A stretch of DNA of 30,200 bases, from NCBI GenBank assembly GCA_937872275.1, contig CALMSE010000176.1, positions 1 through 30,200 on the forward strand, read 5' to 3'. Positions within the stretch are counted from its first letter, which is position 1. Every line of letters starts with the position of its first letter. Below, piece after piece: positions 1 to 7,233 of the stretch. The notes under the pieces were generated by a model. It was given only the letters and a program-made list of their open reading frames with translations. It made no database searches and had not been told where the DNA came from. The position numbers and the translations under genes are program-made. This stretch comes from an uncultured Leucobacter sp. GTDB lineage: Bacteria; Actinomycetota; Actinomycetes; Actinomycetales; Microbacteriaceae.

Positions 1-1175
1 CGACCTTCCCCGACTTCAGCCAGAACTCGGTGACGGCGCAGGTCGATCTCGCCTACCAGAACACCACCGCGCCCGGCACCTGGTACGTGCACCAGGGCAC
101 GCCGCGCACGGATGCCTGGTCGAACGCGTTCATCCTGCTGGTCCCGAGCAGCATCCAGTCGTTCTTCTACCAGTCGACGGCCTCGGCCGCCCAGGCGACC
201 AAGCCGCCGGCGCCGATCCACCTCGACTGGGCTCTCGCGGCGCCGACCGGCACCGTGAACGGGCAGTCGAGCGACGCGCGCGTGCTGCAGGGGCAGACCG
301 TCACCTTCAGCGCGGGCCAGTTCCGCGAGGGCGACGTCGTCTCGATCGTGGTGAACTCCGACCCGGTGACCCTGCCGGCCGTGACCGTCGGCTTCGACGG
401 CCTCGCGTCGCAGAGCTGGACGGTTCCCGCCGACTTCGAGCTCGGCGCGCACAGCGTCGTCTTCAGCACCGGATCCGGCGCCGCCGCGCGCGGCGTCACC
501 GTGCCGTTCACGGTCGAGCCGCTGGGCACCCAGGGCGGAGGCGAGACCCCCGCGGTCTGCGTCGCCCGGGCCGTCACCGGCGGAAGCATGACCTGGGAGT
601 TCAAGCAGTCCTTCAAGAACTACATCAACGGGCCCATCGCGCACGGCAGCTTCTCCGGAGGCGCCTTCACCGCGAGCGGCGGGGCCGTGAACGTCGATGC
701 CGGCGGCATCGGCCGGGTGAACTTCCAGGGCTCGATCGTGGCGACCGGCCACGGCGGTTCGCTCGATCTGCGGATCCTGAACCCCTCGATCCAGATCACC
801 GGCCCGAACTCGGGCGTGCTCTACGGCACCCTGACCCAGGCCGGATCGGGCGGCTACGTCGCGATCGCGAACCTGGCCTTCGCCTCGGTCTCGGTGAGTG
901 GCGGCAGCATCGTCGCCACCGGTTCGTCCGCAGCCCTGACGGGCGCGGCCGCGGCCGCGTTCGGCGGCTTCTACGGCGCGGGCACCGAGCTCGATCCGGT
1001 GTCGTTCTCGGCCTCGCTGGGCGGCGAGGTGCCGTGCGACGCGACGACCGATCCGGTGGAGCTGGCGAAGACCGGTACGGAGCTCGACCCGAGCCTCGCG
1101 GTGCTGGGTCTCGGCGCTCTCGCGCTGCTGATCGGCTTCGGCCTGGTGCGCATGCGCCGCCGCGCAGAGGCCTAG
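1..1175 (+). CDS. HtaA-domain surface heme-binding protein, C-terminal part (5' end outside window)
   Basis: The frame is open to the left edge, so only the C-terminal ~390 residues are seen. In order they show an unassigned stretch, an Ig-like domain (about 228-530), one HtaA domain (about 555-1040) and a cell-wall sorting signal. The HtaA domain keeps the Tyr-His-Tyr set known from corynebacterial HtaA heme binding: Tyr at 621-623, His at 750-752 in a GHGG motif, Tyr at 972-974. Cysteines flank the domain (VCVAR before, VPCD after) and could form a disulfide. The tail is LAKTG (1062-1076), a hydrophobic helix and RMRRR, which matches the LAxTG signal used by class E sortases. The Ig-like plus HtaA plus tail module closely resembles the end of the next gene, so the two are paralogues. 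Family role: capture of heme at the cell surface for handover to HmuT. Confident on family; the substrate is inferred. Confidence 0.88.
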   Translation, partial: TFPDFSQNSVTAQVDLAYQNTTAPGTWYVHQGTPRTDAWSNAFILLVPSSIQSFFYQSTASAAQATKPPAPIHLDWALAAPTGTVNGQSSDARVLQGQTVTFSAGQFREGDVVSIVVNSDPVTLPAVTVGFDGLASQSWTVPADFELGAHSVVFSTGSGAAARGVTVPFTVEPLGTQGGGETPAVCVARAVTGGSMTWEFKQSFKNYINGPIAHGSFSGGAFTASGGAVNVDAGGIGRVNFQGSIVATGHGGSLDLRILNPSIQITGPNSGVLYGTLTQAGSGGYVAIANLAFASVSVSGGSIVATGSSAALTGAAAAAFGGFYGAGTELDPVSFSASLGGEVPCDATTDPVELAKTGTELDPSLAVLGLGALALLIGFGLVRMRRRAEA

Positions 1176-1186
1176 GCCGACCCGTT

Positions 1187-1226
1187 GCGGGGGCGGATCC
1201 ATCCGAAGGGGTGGATCCGCCCCCGC
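1187..1226 (+). terminator. Perfect 15-bp hairpin after the first HtaA gene
   Basis: Arms 1187-1201 and 1212-1226 are exact complements, with a 10-nt loop, starting 12 nt after the stop codon. No T tract follows, which is common for terminators in high-GC actinobacteria. It separates the first HtaA gene from the promoter region of the second. Confidence 0.72.
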
Positions 1227-1292
1227 CCGGCCGCGGGCCGCCCGGCTTGCATCGTCGGATGAAATACATCAGACTATTGAAGGTCTGACCAC

Positions 1293-1310
1293 GCTTAGGC
1301 ATGCCTAAGC
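1293..1310. promoter_or_regulatory. DtxR/IdeR-like iron box upstream of the large HtaA gene
   Basis: GCTTAGGCATGCCTAAGC is a perfect 18-bp palindrome with TTAGG...CCTAA half-sites, the core of the DtxR/IdeR consensus. It lies 69 bp before the GTG start, in a suitable place to block transcription when iron is plentiful. The central bases differ from the classical DtxR site, so the cognate regulator is inferred, not shown. Confidence 0.6.
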
Positions 1311-1378
1311 TTGGTCGACGCGTCGGCCGTCGCGGTCGACCGGTCATGCTGTCCTGATGAATTGGAGAACCTCACATC

Positions 1379-4300
1379 GTGAGTACACTCGCCTCGCGGC
1401 CACGGAGCAGATCCTCGCGTCTGCTCGCAATCGCCACTTCGCTCCTGGTCGCGCTCAGCGGCCTGTTCGTCGTTCCGACGGTGGCGCACGCCGCCGAGGG
1501 CGACGTGACCGGCGCGACCCTCGACTGGGGCTTCAAGGAGTCCTGGCGAGGATACGTCGCCGGAACGATCGGCGGCCCGAACTCGAACCCGAGCCCGACC
1601 GTGCTCGCGGGCGGAGTGAGCGACAGCCCGGCGGCCTACCGCTGGGGCACCGCCGGCACCGGCACCTTCTCCGAGGCCACGCAGAGCGGCAGCTTCAGCG
1701 CCAACCCCGCGGGTTCGATCACCTGGAACCGCAACCACGGCCCGGCGCAGCAGATCGGCGTCACGCTCGCCGACCTCGTGGTCAGCTTCGATCTGAATGC
1801 CGGAACCGGCACGATCACCGGCACCTACAGCGACCCGATCCGGGGCATCACCCCGACCACCGCGGTGATGGCCGTCTTCTCCACCGCAGGTGCGACCGTC
1901 TCCGACGGCGTCGTGAGCCTCGTCAACGCGACCGCGACCGCGGGCCCGGGCATCGCGGGCTTCACCTACAACGAGGGTGACGCGATGGACACGGTCTCCT
2001 TCAGCTTCGCCTACGAGCAGGCGCAGGCGCCGATCGCGCAGGCTACCGCCACGAGCTGGTCGTCGGTCCCCGCGGCGCCCGTGACCGAGGGCACCGCGGT
2101 GACGCTCGAGGCGACCGTGACCCCCGCGGCCGCCGGCACCGTGACCTTCCTCGAGGGATCGACCGTGCTCGGCAGCGGTCCGGTCGACACCGTCACCGGC
2201 AAGGCGAGCGCCGGCATCTCCGGCCTGGCGGTCGGACCGCACAGCATCATCGCGAGCTTCGCTCCGACCGACACCGCCGCGTACCTCCCCTCGCAGACCG
2301 CCGAGGCGGCGACCGTCACCGTCAACGCGCAGGCCCCGGTCGGCCCCACGCAGACCACCCTCGTGCTGACCGGCTCGGCGAACTCGGTGAGCGACGGCCA
2401 TCAGGTCGGTCTGACCGCGACGCTGACCCCCGCCGCCGCGAGCGGCACGATGGGCACGATCCAGTTCTACGCCGACGGCGCGGCGATCGGCGCGCCCGTG
2501 AACGCGACGGTCCAGCAGGGCCGGGTCGCGGTCTCCAAGGCGAGCGACCTGATCTCCGACGGCGACGAGATCGACTTCACCGCGGTCTTCACCCCCGCCA
2601 ACGCGAATGCCTACACCGCCGCGACCTCGAACGCGGTCACCGTGACGGGCACCGCGTCCACCGGAACCTGGACCCCCGAGATCGAGGTCTTCCTGAAGAC
2701 CGGCGGTGCCGAGACGCCGTACACCGGCCAGAAGGTCTACCGCGGCGACGAGCTCGTCGTGCGGGGCAGCGGCTTCGATCCCGAGGCGAACGTCGGCGGC
2801 CGCGGCCTGCCCGTGCCCTTCGGGCCTCAGGGCACCTACGTGGTGTTCGGCAACTTCGACTCGACCGGATGGCAGCCCTCCGAGAACGCCGCATCGACCA
2901 AGCGCAAGGTCAAGAACCAGGGCTGGGTGCTCGCCGAGTCGGTGCTCGACACCGTTCCCGCGATGTACAAGAGCGCCATCCTGAACCAGTGGGTGGAGCC
3001 GGAGGACGGCGTCTTCGAGTGGTCGTCGGGTCCGCTGGAGACCCCGGACACCGTGGCGAACGGTGCGTTCGGCATCTACACCTACGCCGCCGGCGGCGCC
3101 CTGAACGCCGCCGAGGAGCTCGAGGTGCTGATCGACTACGTCGACGCCCCGCGCCCCGGTTCGCCCGCTCTCGAGGTCTTCCTGAAGAACGGCGACACCG
3201 AGGTCCCCTACACGAACCAGGAGGTTCGCGAGGGCGATCAGCTCGTCGTCCGCGGTACGGGCTTCGACCCCTACGCCAACGTGCCGGCGAACACCGCGGG
3301 GGGCGTGCCCATCCCGAACAGCCTGCCGCAGGGCGCCTTCGCGGTGTTCGGCCACTTCGCCGCCGAATGGCGTCCTTCCGAGGGCGTGCCCAGCACCCAG
3401 CGCAAGATCGACAACAGCGCGCGCACCTGGCTGCTCGCCGAGGACACCCTCGAGGCGATCCCGAACAACGCCCCGACGTACTTCCAGAACGTCATCCGCG
3501 GGCAGTGGACCGAGCTCGACCCCGAGACCGGCTCGTTCGAGTGGACCGTGACGCTGAAGGCGCCGGCCGAGCCGCTCGAGAACGGCAACTACGGCATCTA
3601 CACCTACGCCGGCGGCGCGGGTCAGGTGGCGAACGCCGCGCAGGAGCTGTACGTGCCGATCAACTTCACGACCGAGCCCGAGAACCCGGGCGGAGGCGAG
3701 GAGGAGCCCGCCACCGGCGGCCTCATCTGGTCGTTCAAGTCGAGCTGGAACTTCTACCTGAACAACATCGCGAACGGCACCACCACGGTGTCCAACGGTG
3801 CGACGCAGGGCGCGAACGGGCAGATCGGCTACGTGCAGGTGGAGGGCGGCGACTACGACGCCGACACCGGCCTCGGCACCATCCGCTACCAGGGACTGGT
3901 GCGGTACGTCAGCACGCAGCACGGCTTCGACATCGTGCTCAGCGACCCGTGGGTCGTGTTCGGCGAGGACGGCGCCACCATCACCGCGAACGTCTCGCGC
4001 ACCGACACCTCCGGCGTTTCGGACCTCGTGCGCATCACGGTCGCGTCGATCGACGCCGGTGCACCGGCGGCCGCCGACGGCGCGCTCGCATGGACGGACA
4101 TCGAGGGCGTGTTCAGCCCCGACATCCAGCCCGACGGCTGGTCGCAGTACGGGGGCGAGGCCATCGATCCGGTCACCTTCACCTACGGCGCCGACGGCGA
4201 CGGAACGGCGGAGACGGGCCCCACGGTGACGATCAGCTCCTTCACGGTGAAGCAGGGCGGCGAGATCACCTTCACGGGGGCCGGCTTCGAGCCGGGCACC

Positions 4301-5164
4301 GCGGTGACGGCGACGGTCCACTCGGATCCTGTGGTGCTGGGCACCCGCACCGCCGATGCGAACGGCGCCGTCTCGTTCGCCTGGACCGTGCCGGCCGACT
4401 TCGAGGCGACCGAGCACACCATCGAGCTCACCTGGGGCGACGGGGAGTCGGTCTCGACCACCTTCCTCGTCCAGGCGGCGACGGTCTCCGGCGGCACCGG
4501 CGGCAACACGCCGAGCAACGTCTGCGTCGCCCGCGCGGTCACCGGCGGCAGCCTCGAGTGGGGGCTGAAGGAGTCGTTCCGCAGCTACGTGCAGGGCCCG
4601 ATCGCGAACGGCACCTTCTCCGGCGGCAGCTTCGCCGCGAGCGGCGGCGCGTTCAACGTGGTCGACGGCGGCATCGGTCGCGCGAACTTCTCGGGCGCGA
4701 TCAGCGCGAGCGGTCACGGCGGCCTGCTGAACTTCCAGCTGTCGAGCCCGAGCGTGCAGATCACCGGTCCCGGCACCGGCGTCCTGTTCGCCCATGTCAG
4801 CTCGACGAGCACCACCGGCGCGGCCGCGGTGAACGGCGTGGTCGCCTTCGCGAACCTGTCGTTCAGCGGCCCCGCGATCAGCGGGAGCACGCTCTCGGTC
4901 TCGGGCGCCTCGGCGACGCTGACCGGCGCGGGCGCCCAGGCCTTCGCGGGCTTCTACCCCGCGGGCACCGCGCTCGACCCCGTGTCGTTCTCGGTGTCGC
5001 TCGGCGGCGAGGTCCCCTGCGACTCGACGACCGATCCCGTCGAGCTGGCGAAGACCGGTGCGAACGGCGACATGAGCGTCGCGCTGCTCAGCATCGCGGC
5101 CCTCGCCGTGCTGCTCGGCTTCGGCGCGATGCGGCTGCGCCGTCGCCGCGAGGAGCTGGTGTAG
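1379..5164 (+). CDS. Multidomain HtaA heme-binding cell-wall protein with three HtaA domains
   Basis: 1261 residues; GTG start chosen because TTGGAG lies 11 nt upstream and it begins a clean Sec signal peptide (Arg-rich start, hydrophobic core 15-33, cleavage near VAHA|AEG at 38). Domain order: HtaA-1 (about 43-213), two Ig-like domains (about 225-425), a tandem pair of ~160-residue unrecognised domains (about 432-765), HtaA-2 (about 778-935), an Ig-like domain (about 945-1030), HtaA-3 (about 1047-1215), LAKTG at 1223-1227, a membrane helix and LRRRRE tail. Candidate heme residues are Y59/H120/Y197, Y793/H848/Y924 and Y1070/H1113/Y1193. HtaA-3 is nearly the same as the domain in the preceding gene, while HtaA-1 and HtaA-2 are divergent. 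Likely a surface protein, cleaved and wall-linked by a class E sortase, that binds heme at several sites. A DtxR-like box upstream suggests induction by iron limitation. The sortase itself is not in the window. Confidence 0.9.
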   Translation: MSTLASRPRSRSSRLLAIATSLLVALSGLFVVPTVAHAAEGDVTGATLDWGFKESWRGYVAGTIGGPNSNPSPTVLAGGVSDSPAAYRWGTAGTGTFSEATQSGSFSANPAGSITWNRNHGPAQQIGVTLADLVVSFDLNAGTGTITGTYSDPIRGITPTTAVMAVFSTAGATVSDGVVSLVNATATAGPGIAGFTYNEGDAMDTVSFSFAYEQAQAPIAQATATSWSSVPAAPVTEGTAVTLEATVTPAAAGTVTFLEGSTVLGSGPVDTVTGKASAGISGLAVGPHSIIASFAPTDTAAYLPSQTAEAATVTVNAQAPVGPTQTTLVLTGSANSVSDGHQVGLTATLTPAAASGTMGTIQFYADGAAIGAPVNATVQQGRVAVSKASDLISDGDEIDFTAVFTPANANAYTAATSNAVTVTGTASTGTWTPEIEVFLKTGGAETPYTGQKVYRGDELVVRGSGFDPEANVGGRGLPVPFGPQGTYVVFGNFDSTGWQPSENAASTKRKVKNQGWVLAESVLDTVPAMYKSAILNQWVEPEDGVFEWSSGPLETPDTVANGAFGIYTYAAGGALNAAEELEVLIDYVDAPRPGSPALEVFLKNGDTEVPYTNQEVREGDQLVVRGTGFDPYANVPANTAGGVPIPNSLPQGAFAVFGHFAAEWRPSEGVPSTQRKIDNSARTWLLAEDTLEAIPNNAPTYFQNVIRGQWTELDPETGSFEWTVTLKAPAEPLENGNYGIYTYAGGAGQVANAAQELYVPINFTTEPENPGGGEEEPATGGLIWSFKSSWNFYLNNIANGTTTVSNGATQGANGQIGYVQVEGGDYDADTGLGTIRYQGLVRYVSTQHGFDIVLSDPWVVFGEDGATITANVSRTDTSGVSDLVRITVASIDAGAPAAADGALAWTDIEGVFSPDIQPDGWSQYGGEAIDPVTFTYGADGDGTAETGPTVTISSFTVKQGGEITFTGAGFEPGTAVTATVHSDPVVLGTRTADANGAVSFAWTVPADFEATEHTIELTWGDGESVSTTFLVQAATVSGGTGGNTPSNVCVARAVTGGSLEWGLKESFRSYVQGPIANGTFSGGSFAASGGAFNVVDGGIGRANFSGAISASGHGGLLNFQLSSPSVQITGPGTGVLFAHVSSTSTTGAAAVNGVVAFANLSFSGPAISGSTLSVSGASATLTGAGAQAFAGFYPAGTALDPVSFSVSLGGEVPCDSTTDPVELAKTGANGDMSVALLSIAALAVLLGFGAMRLRRRREELV
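2675..3675 (+). repeat. Tandem pair of ~160-residue domains inside the large HtaA protein
   Basis: Two successive units (about 2675-3150 and 3165-3675) share EVFLKxG, PYTxQ, LVVRGxGFDPxANV, PQGxxxVFGxF, WxPSE, WxLAE and GIYTYAGG motifs in the same order. They are clearly duplicated and have drifted. I do not recognise the domain by name; it sits between Ig-like domains and HtaA-2. Confidence 0.8.
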
Positions 5165-5232
5165 CGCTCGCCGCCGCGTCGCGAGGCGGCTGCCCCCAGC
5201 CCGCATCGCGACCCGCATGGTGAAGGAACAGC

Positions 5233-5267
5233 GGGCGGTGCCCGGGTGCTGAACCCGGGCACCGCCC
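5233..5267 (+). terminator. Perfect 14-bp hairpin between the second and third HtaA genes
   Basis: Arms 5233-5246 and 5254-5267 pair exactly around a 7-nt loop and are followed by CTTCC. It ends 25 bp before the start of the next gene, so it may end the long transcript, or act as a partial terminator that sets a lower level for the third gene. Confidence 0.68.
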
Positions 5268-5292
5268 CTTCCCACGAAATCGAGAGGAAGAG

Positions 5293-6150
5293 ATGAAACG
5301 AATCGCAGGCCTCGGCCTCATCGCCGGAACGGCCCTCGCCGTCGGACTGGTCGCGGCCCCGGCCGCGACCGCCGCCCCGGTCCTTCCGCGCGTCGCGGAG
5401 GATCAGGCCGCGAACTGCACGGTGACCGGCGGCACCCTCACCTGGGGGGTCAAGGAGAGCTTCCGCTCGTACATCAGCGGATCCATCGCCAACGGCGGCT
5501 GGGAGGCGAGCGACGGCGCGAGCTACGAGACCCCCAGCTTCGGCTGGAGCGGCGCCACCGGCGAGATCGACCCGACCACCGGCGCGGGCGACGTCTCCTT
5601 CACGGGAACGATCACCTTCACCGGGCACGGGGGCATCCTCAACATGGTGATGGCGAACCCCACCGTCCGCTTCGCCGAAGACGGGAGCGCCACGCTGCTG
5701 GTCGACACCCGCAGCAACGACACCTCCGGCAACCTCGCCGTCGACGTGCAGCAGGGGGAGCTCGCGAGCCTCGCCCTGCCCGAGCCGCTCAGCGCCGCGA
5801 GCGGTCCGGTGAGCTACGCCGATCTGCCGGCGACGCTCACCGAGACGGGCGTGCCCGCGTTCGGCAACTTCTACCAGGCCGGCGACGCCCTCGACCCGCT
5901 GAACCTCGCGTTCGAGCTCGACTGCCAGACGGCGTCGGCGCCGACGCAGGAGCCCGCGGAGACCGAGGCCCCCGAGGTCACCGCGCAGGAGGAGGCTCCG
6001 CAGAGCGATGACGCCGGCGTGCCCTGGGTGCCGATCGTCATCGGCGGTGCCGCGGTGGTCGTGATCGCGGCCGCGGCCGGCCTCCTCATCGCGGGTCGCA
6101 GGAGGAAGGGCGGCGCGGACGGGACCGGAGGCGGCGCCGACGAGGCGTAG
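5293..6150 (+). CDS. Small membrane-anchored HtaA-domain protein
   Basis: 285 residues, ATG with GAGAGGAAG just upstream. Signal peptide 1-27 (cleavage near ATA|APV), one HtaA domain (about 42-211) bounded by C42 and C211, a Glu/Pro/Thr-rich linker (about 213-243), a membrane helix (about 246-268) and a basic RRRK tail. The putative heme set Y60, H112 (GHGG) and Y194 is complete. Unlike the two genes before it there is no LAxTG motif, so it should remain in the membrane with its HtaA domain outside. In corynebacteria, membrane-tethered HtaA-family proteins pass heme from the surface towards HmuT; the same relay role is likely here. The gene is codirectional with the other two HtaA genes. Function is inferred from family. 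Confidence 0.88.
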   Translation: MKRIAGLGLIAGTALAVGLVAAPAATAAPVLPRVAEDQAANCTVTGGTLTWGVKESFRSYISGSIANGGWEASDGASYETPSFGWSGATGEIDPTTGAGDVSFTGTITFTGHGGILNMVMANPTVRFAEDGSATLLVDTRSNDTSGNLAVDVQQGELASLALPEPLSAASGPVSYADLPATLTETGVPAFGNFYQAGDALDPLNLAFELDCQTASAPTQEPAETEAPEVTAQEEAPQSDDAGVPWVPIVIGGAAVVVIAAAAGLLIAGRRRKGGADGTGGGADEA

Positions 6151-6198
6151 TCCCCGCGCGCTTCGGCGCGGTCGGCGGACGGAACCGGTACGCCGCCG

Positions 6199-7131
6199 TC
6201 ACCCGGTCGCCGAACTCGCTTCGGCGACCGGGGATCCGCCATCGCCCGCGAGACTCGCATGCTCCCGCGCGACCTGCTCGAAGCGGGCGACCGCTGGATC
6301 GGCGCTGTCGGCGCGGGCGCACAGCAGCACGCGCGTGAGCGGCAGATCGTCGACGGGCACGAAGCGCACCCCGGGATGCGAGTAGAACCGCGGGACCGAC
6401 TCGGCTGTCAGTGAGATGCCGCGATGCGAGGCGCAGAGCTCGAGCATCTCCTCCACGGTCGTCGTCGACGGGCCGAGCCTCGGCTCGGAGCCGTCGGGCC
6501 GCGGCACCACGAGCCAGTAGTCGATCCACGCCTGCGAACCGGTCGCCGACGGCAGGAACACCTCGTCGGCGATCTCGGCGAAGGAGATGCCGGCGCGGTC
6601 GGCCAATGGGTGCGACACGGGCAGCAGCGCCACGCGGCGCTCCTCGAGCACGGTGGTGCAGCGCAGGGTCGGGGGAGGATCGGGCTCGCGCACGAAGGCG
6701 AGATCGATGGCGCCGCTCAGCAGCTCGTCGAGCTGGCGCCCCCAGTCCAGATAGTGCATCTGCACGTCGACGCCGGGCAGCTCCGCCTCCGCGGCGCGCA
6801 CGATGCGCTGCGTGTTCGCCCCGGCCCCCGTCGACATGAAGCCCACCCGCAGCACGCGACGACTGCGCGAGGCGGTCTCCGCCCAGGCCGCGATCGCGTC
6901 GGCCTCCGCGACCGCGGCCCGCGCGAGCGGCACGAGCCCAGCGCCCTGCTCGGTCAGCCGCACCGAGCGCGAGGTGCGCTCGAACAGCTGCACCCCGAGC
7001 GTCGACTCCAGCTGGCGAATCTGCTGGCTCAGCGCCGGGCTCGTCACGTGCAGCCGCTCGGCGGCGCGCCGGAAGTGCTGCTCGTCGGCGAGCGCGAGAA
7101 AGTAGCGGAGTACGCGCGGGTTGATGTCCAT
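6199..7131 (-). CDS. LysR-family transcriptional regulator
   Basis: 310 residues, normal for the family. The N-terminal winged helix-turn-helix (residues 1-60) contains the typical run LALADEQHFRRAAERLHV followed by SPALSQQIRQLE; the rest is the periplasmic-binding-protein-like effector domain. It follows the dehydrogenase/monooxygenase operon on the same strand, 102 bp behind a strong hairpin, so it is probably transcribed on its own. A T-N11-A palindrome upstream of that operon (10680-10692) is a candidate target. The effector is unknown, perhaps a substrate or product of the neighbouring oxidoreductases. Family certain, target inferred. Confidence 0.92.
   Translation of the reverse strand: MDINPRVLRYFLALADEQHFRRAAERLHVTSPALSQQIRQLESTLGVQLFERTSRSVRLTEQGAGLVPLARAAVAEADAIAAWAETASRSRRVLRVGFMSTGAGANTQRIVRAAEAELPGVDVQMHYLDWGRQLDELLSGAIDLAFVREPDPPPTLRCTTVLEERRVALLPVSHPLADRAGISFAEIADEVFLPSATGSQAWIDYWLVVPRPDGSEPRLGPSTTTVEEMLELCASHRGISLTAESVPRFYSHPGVRFVPVDDLPLTRVLLCARADSADPAVARFEQVAREHASLAGDGGSPVAEASSATG
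6202..6232. terminator. Hairpin overlapping the 3' end of the LysR gene, between convergent genes
   Basis: Perfect 13-bp arms 6202-6214 and 6220-6232 with loop CTCGC. It lies inside the last codons of the minus-strand regulator gene and directly abuts its stop codon, 52 bp past the stop of the plus-strand HtaA gene. A smaller GC hairpin lies at 6154-6171. It could end transcription from both sides. Confidence 0.5.
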
Positions 7132-7183
7132 GGGCGCAGCTTCGTCGATCGGGGCTTCGAGGGTCCCTCACATCATAGAACGA

Positions 7184-7217
7184 CGGCGGGCCGGGGGGAG
7201 ACGCCCCCGGCCCGCCG
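7184..7217 (-). terminator. Strong hairpin after the flavin monooxygenase gene
   Basis: Fourteen-bp GC-only arms (7184-7197 and 7204-7217) around a 6-nt loop, 16 nt past the stop codon on the minus strand. It should close the three-gene operon before the LysR gene. Confidence 0.68.
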
Positions 7218-7233
7218 CCGTCCCGCGCGGATC

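Noticed and set aside
1313..1341. Inverted repeat GGTCGAC/GTCGACC in the leader of the large HtaA gene
   Set aside because: Only 7-bp arms with a 15-nt GC-rich loop; could arise by chance.
1295..5275. A 1326-codon open frame antisense to the large HtaA gene
   Set aside because: Low-complexity Arg/Gly/Ala-rich translation with no domain; typical shadow frame in very GC-rich DNA opposite a clear real gene.
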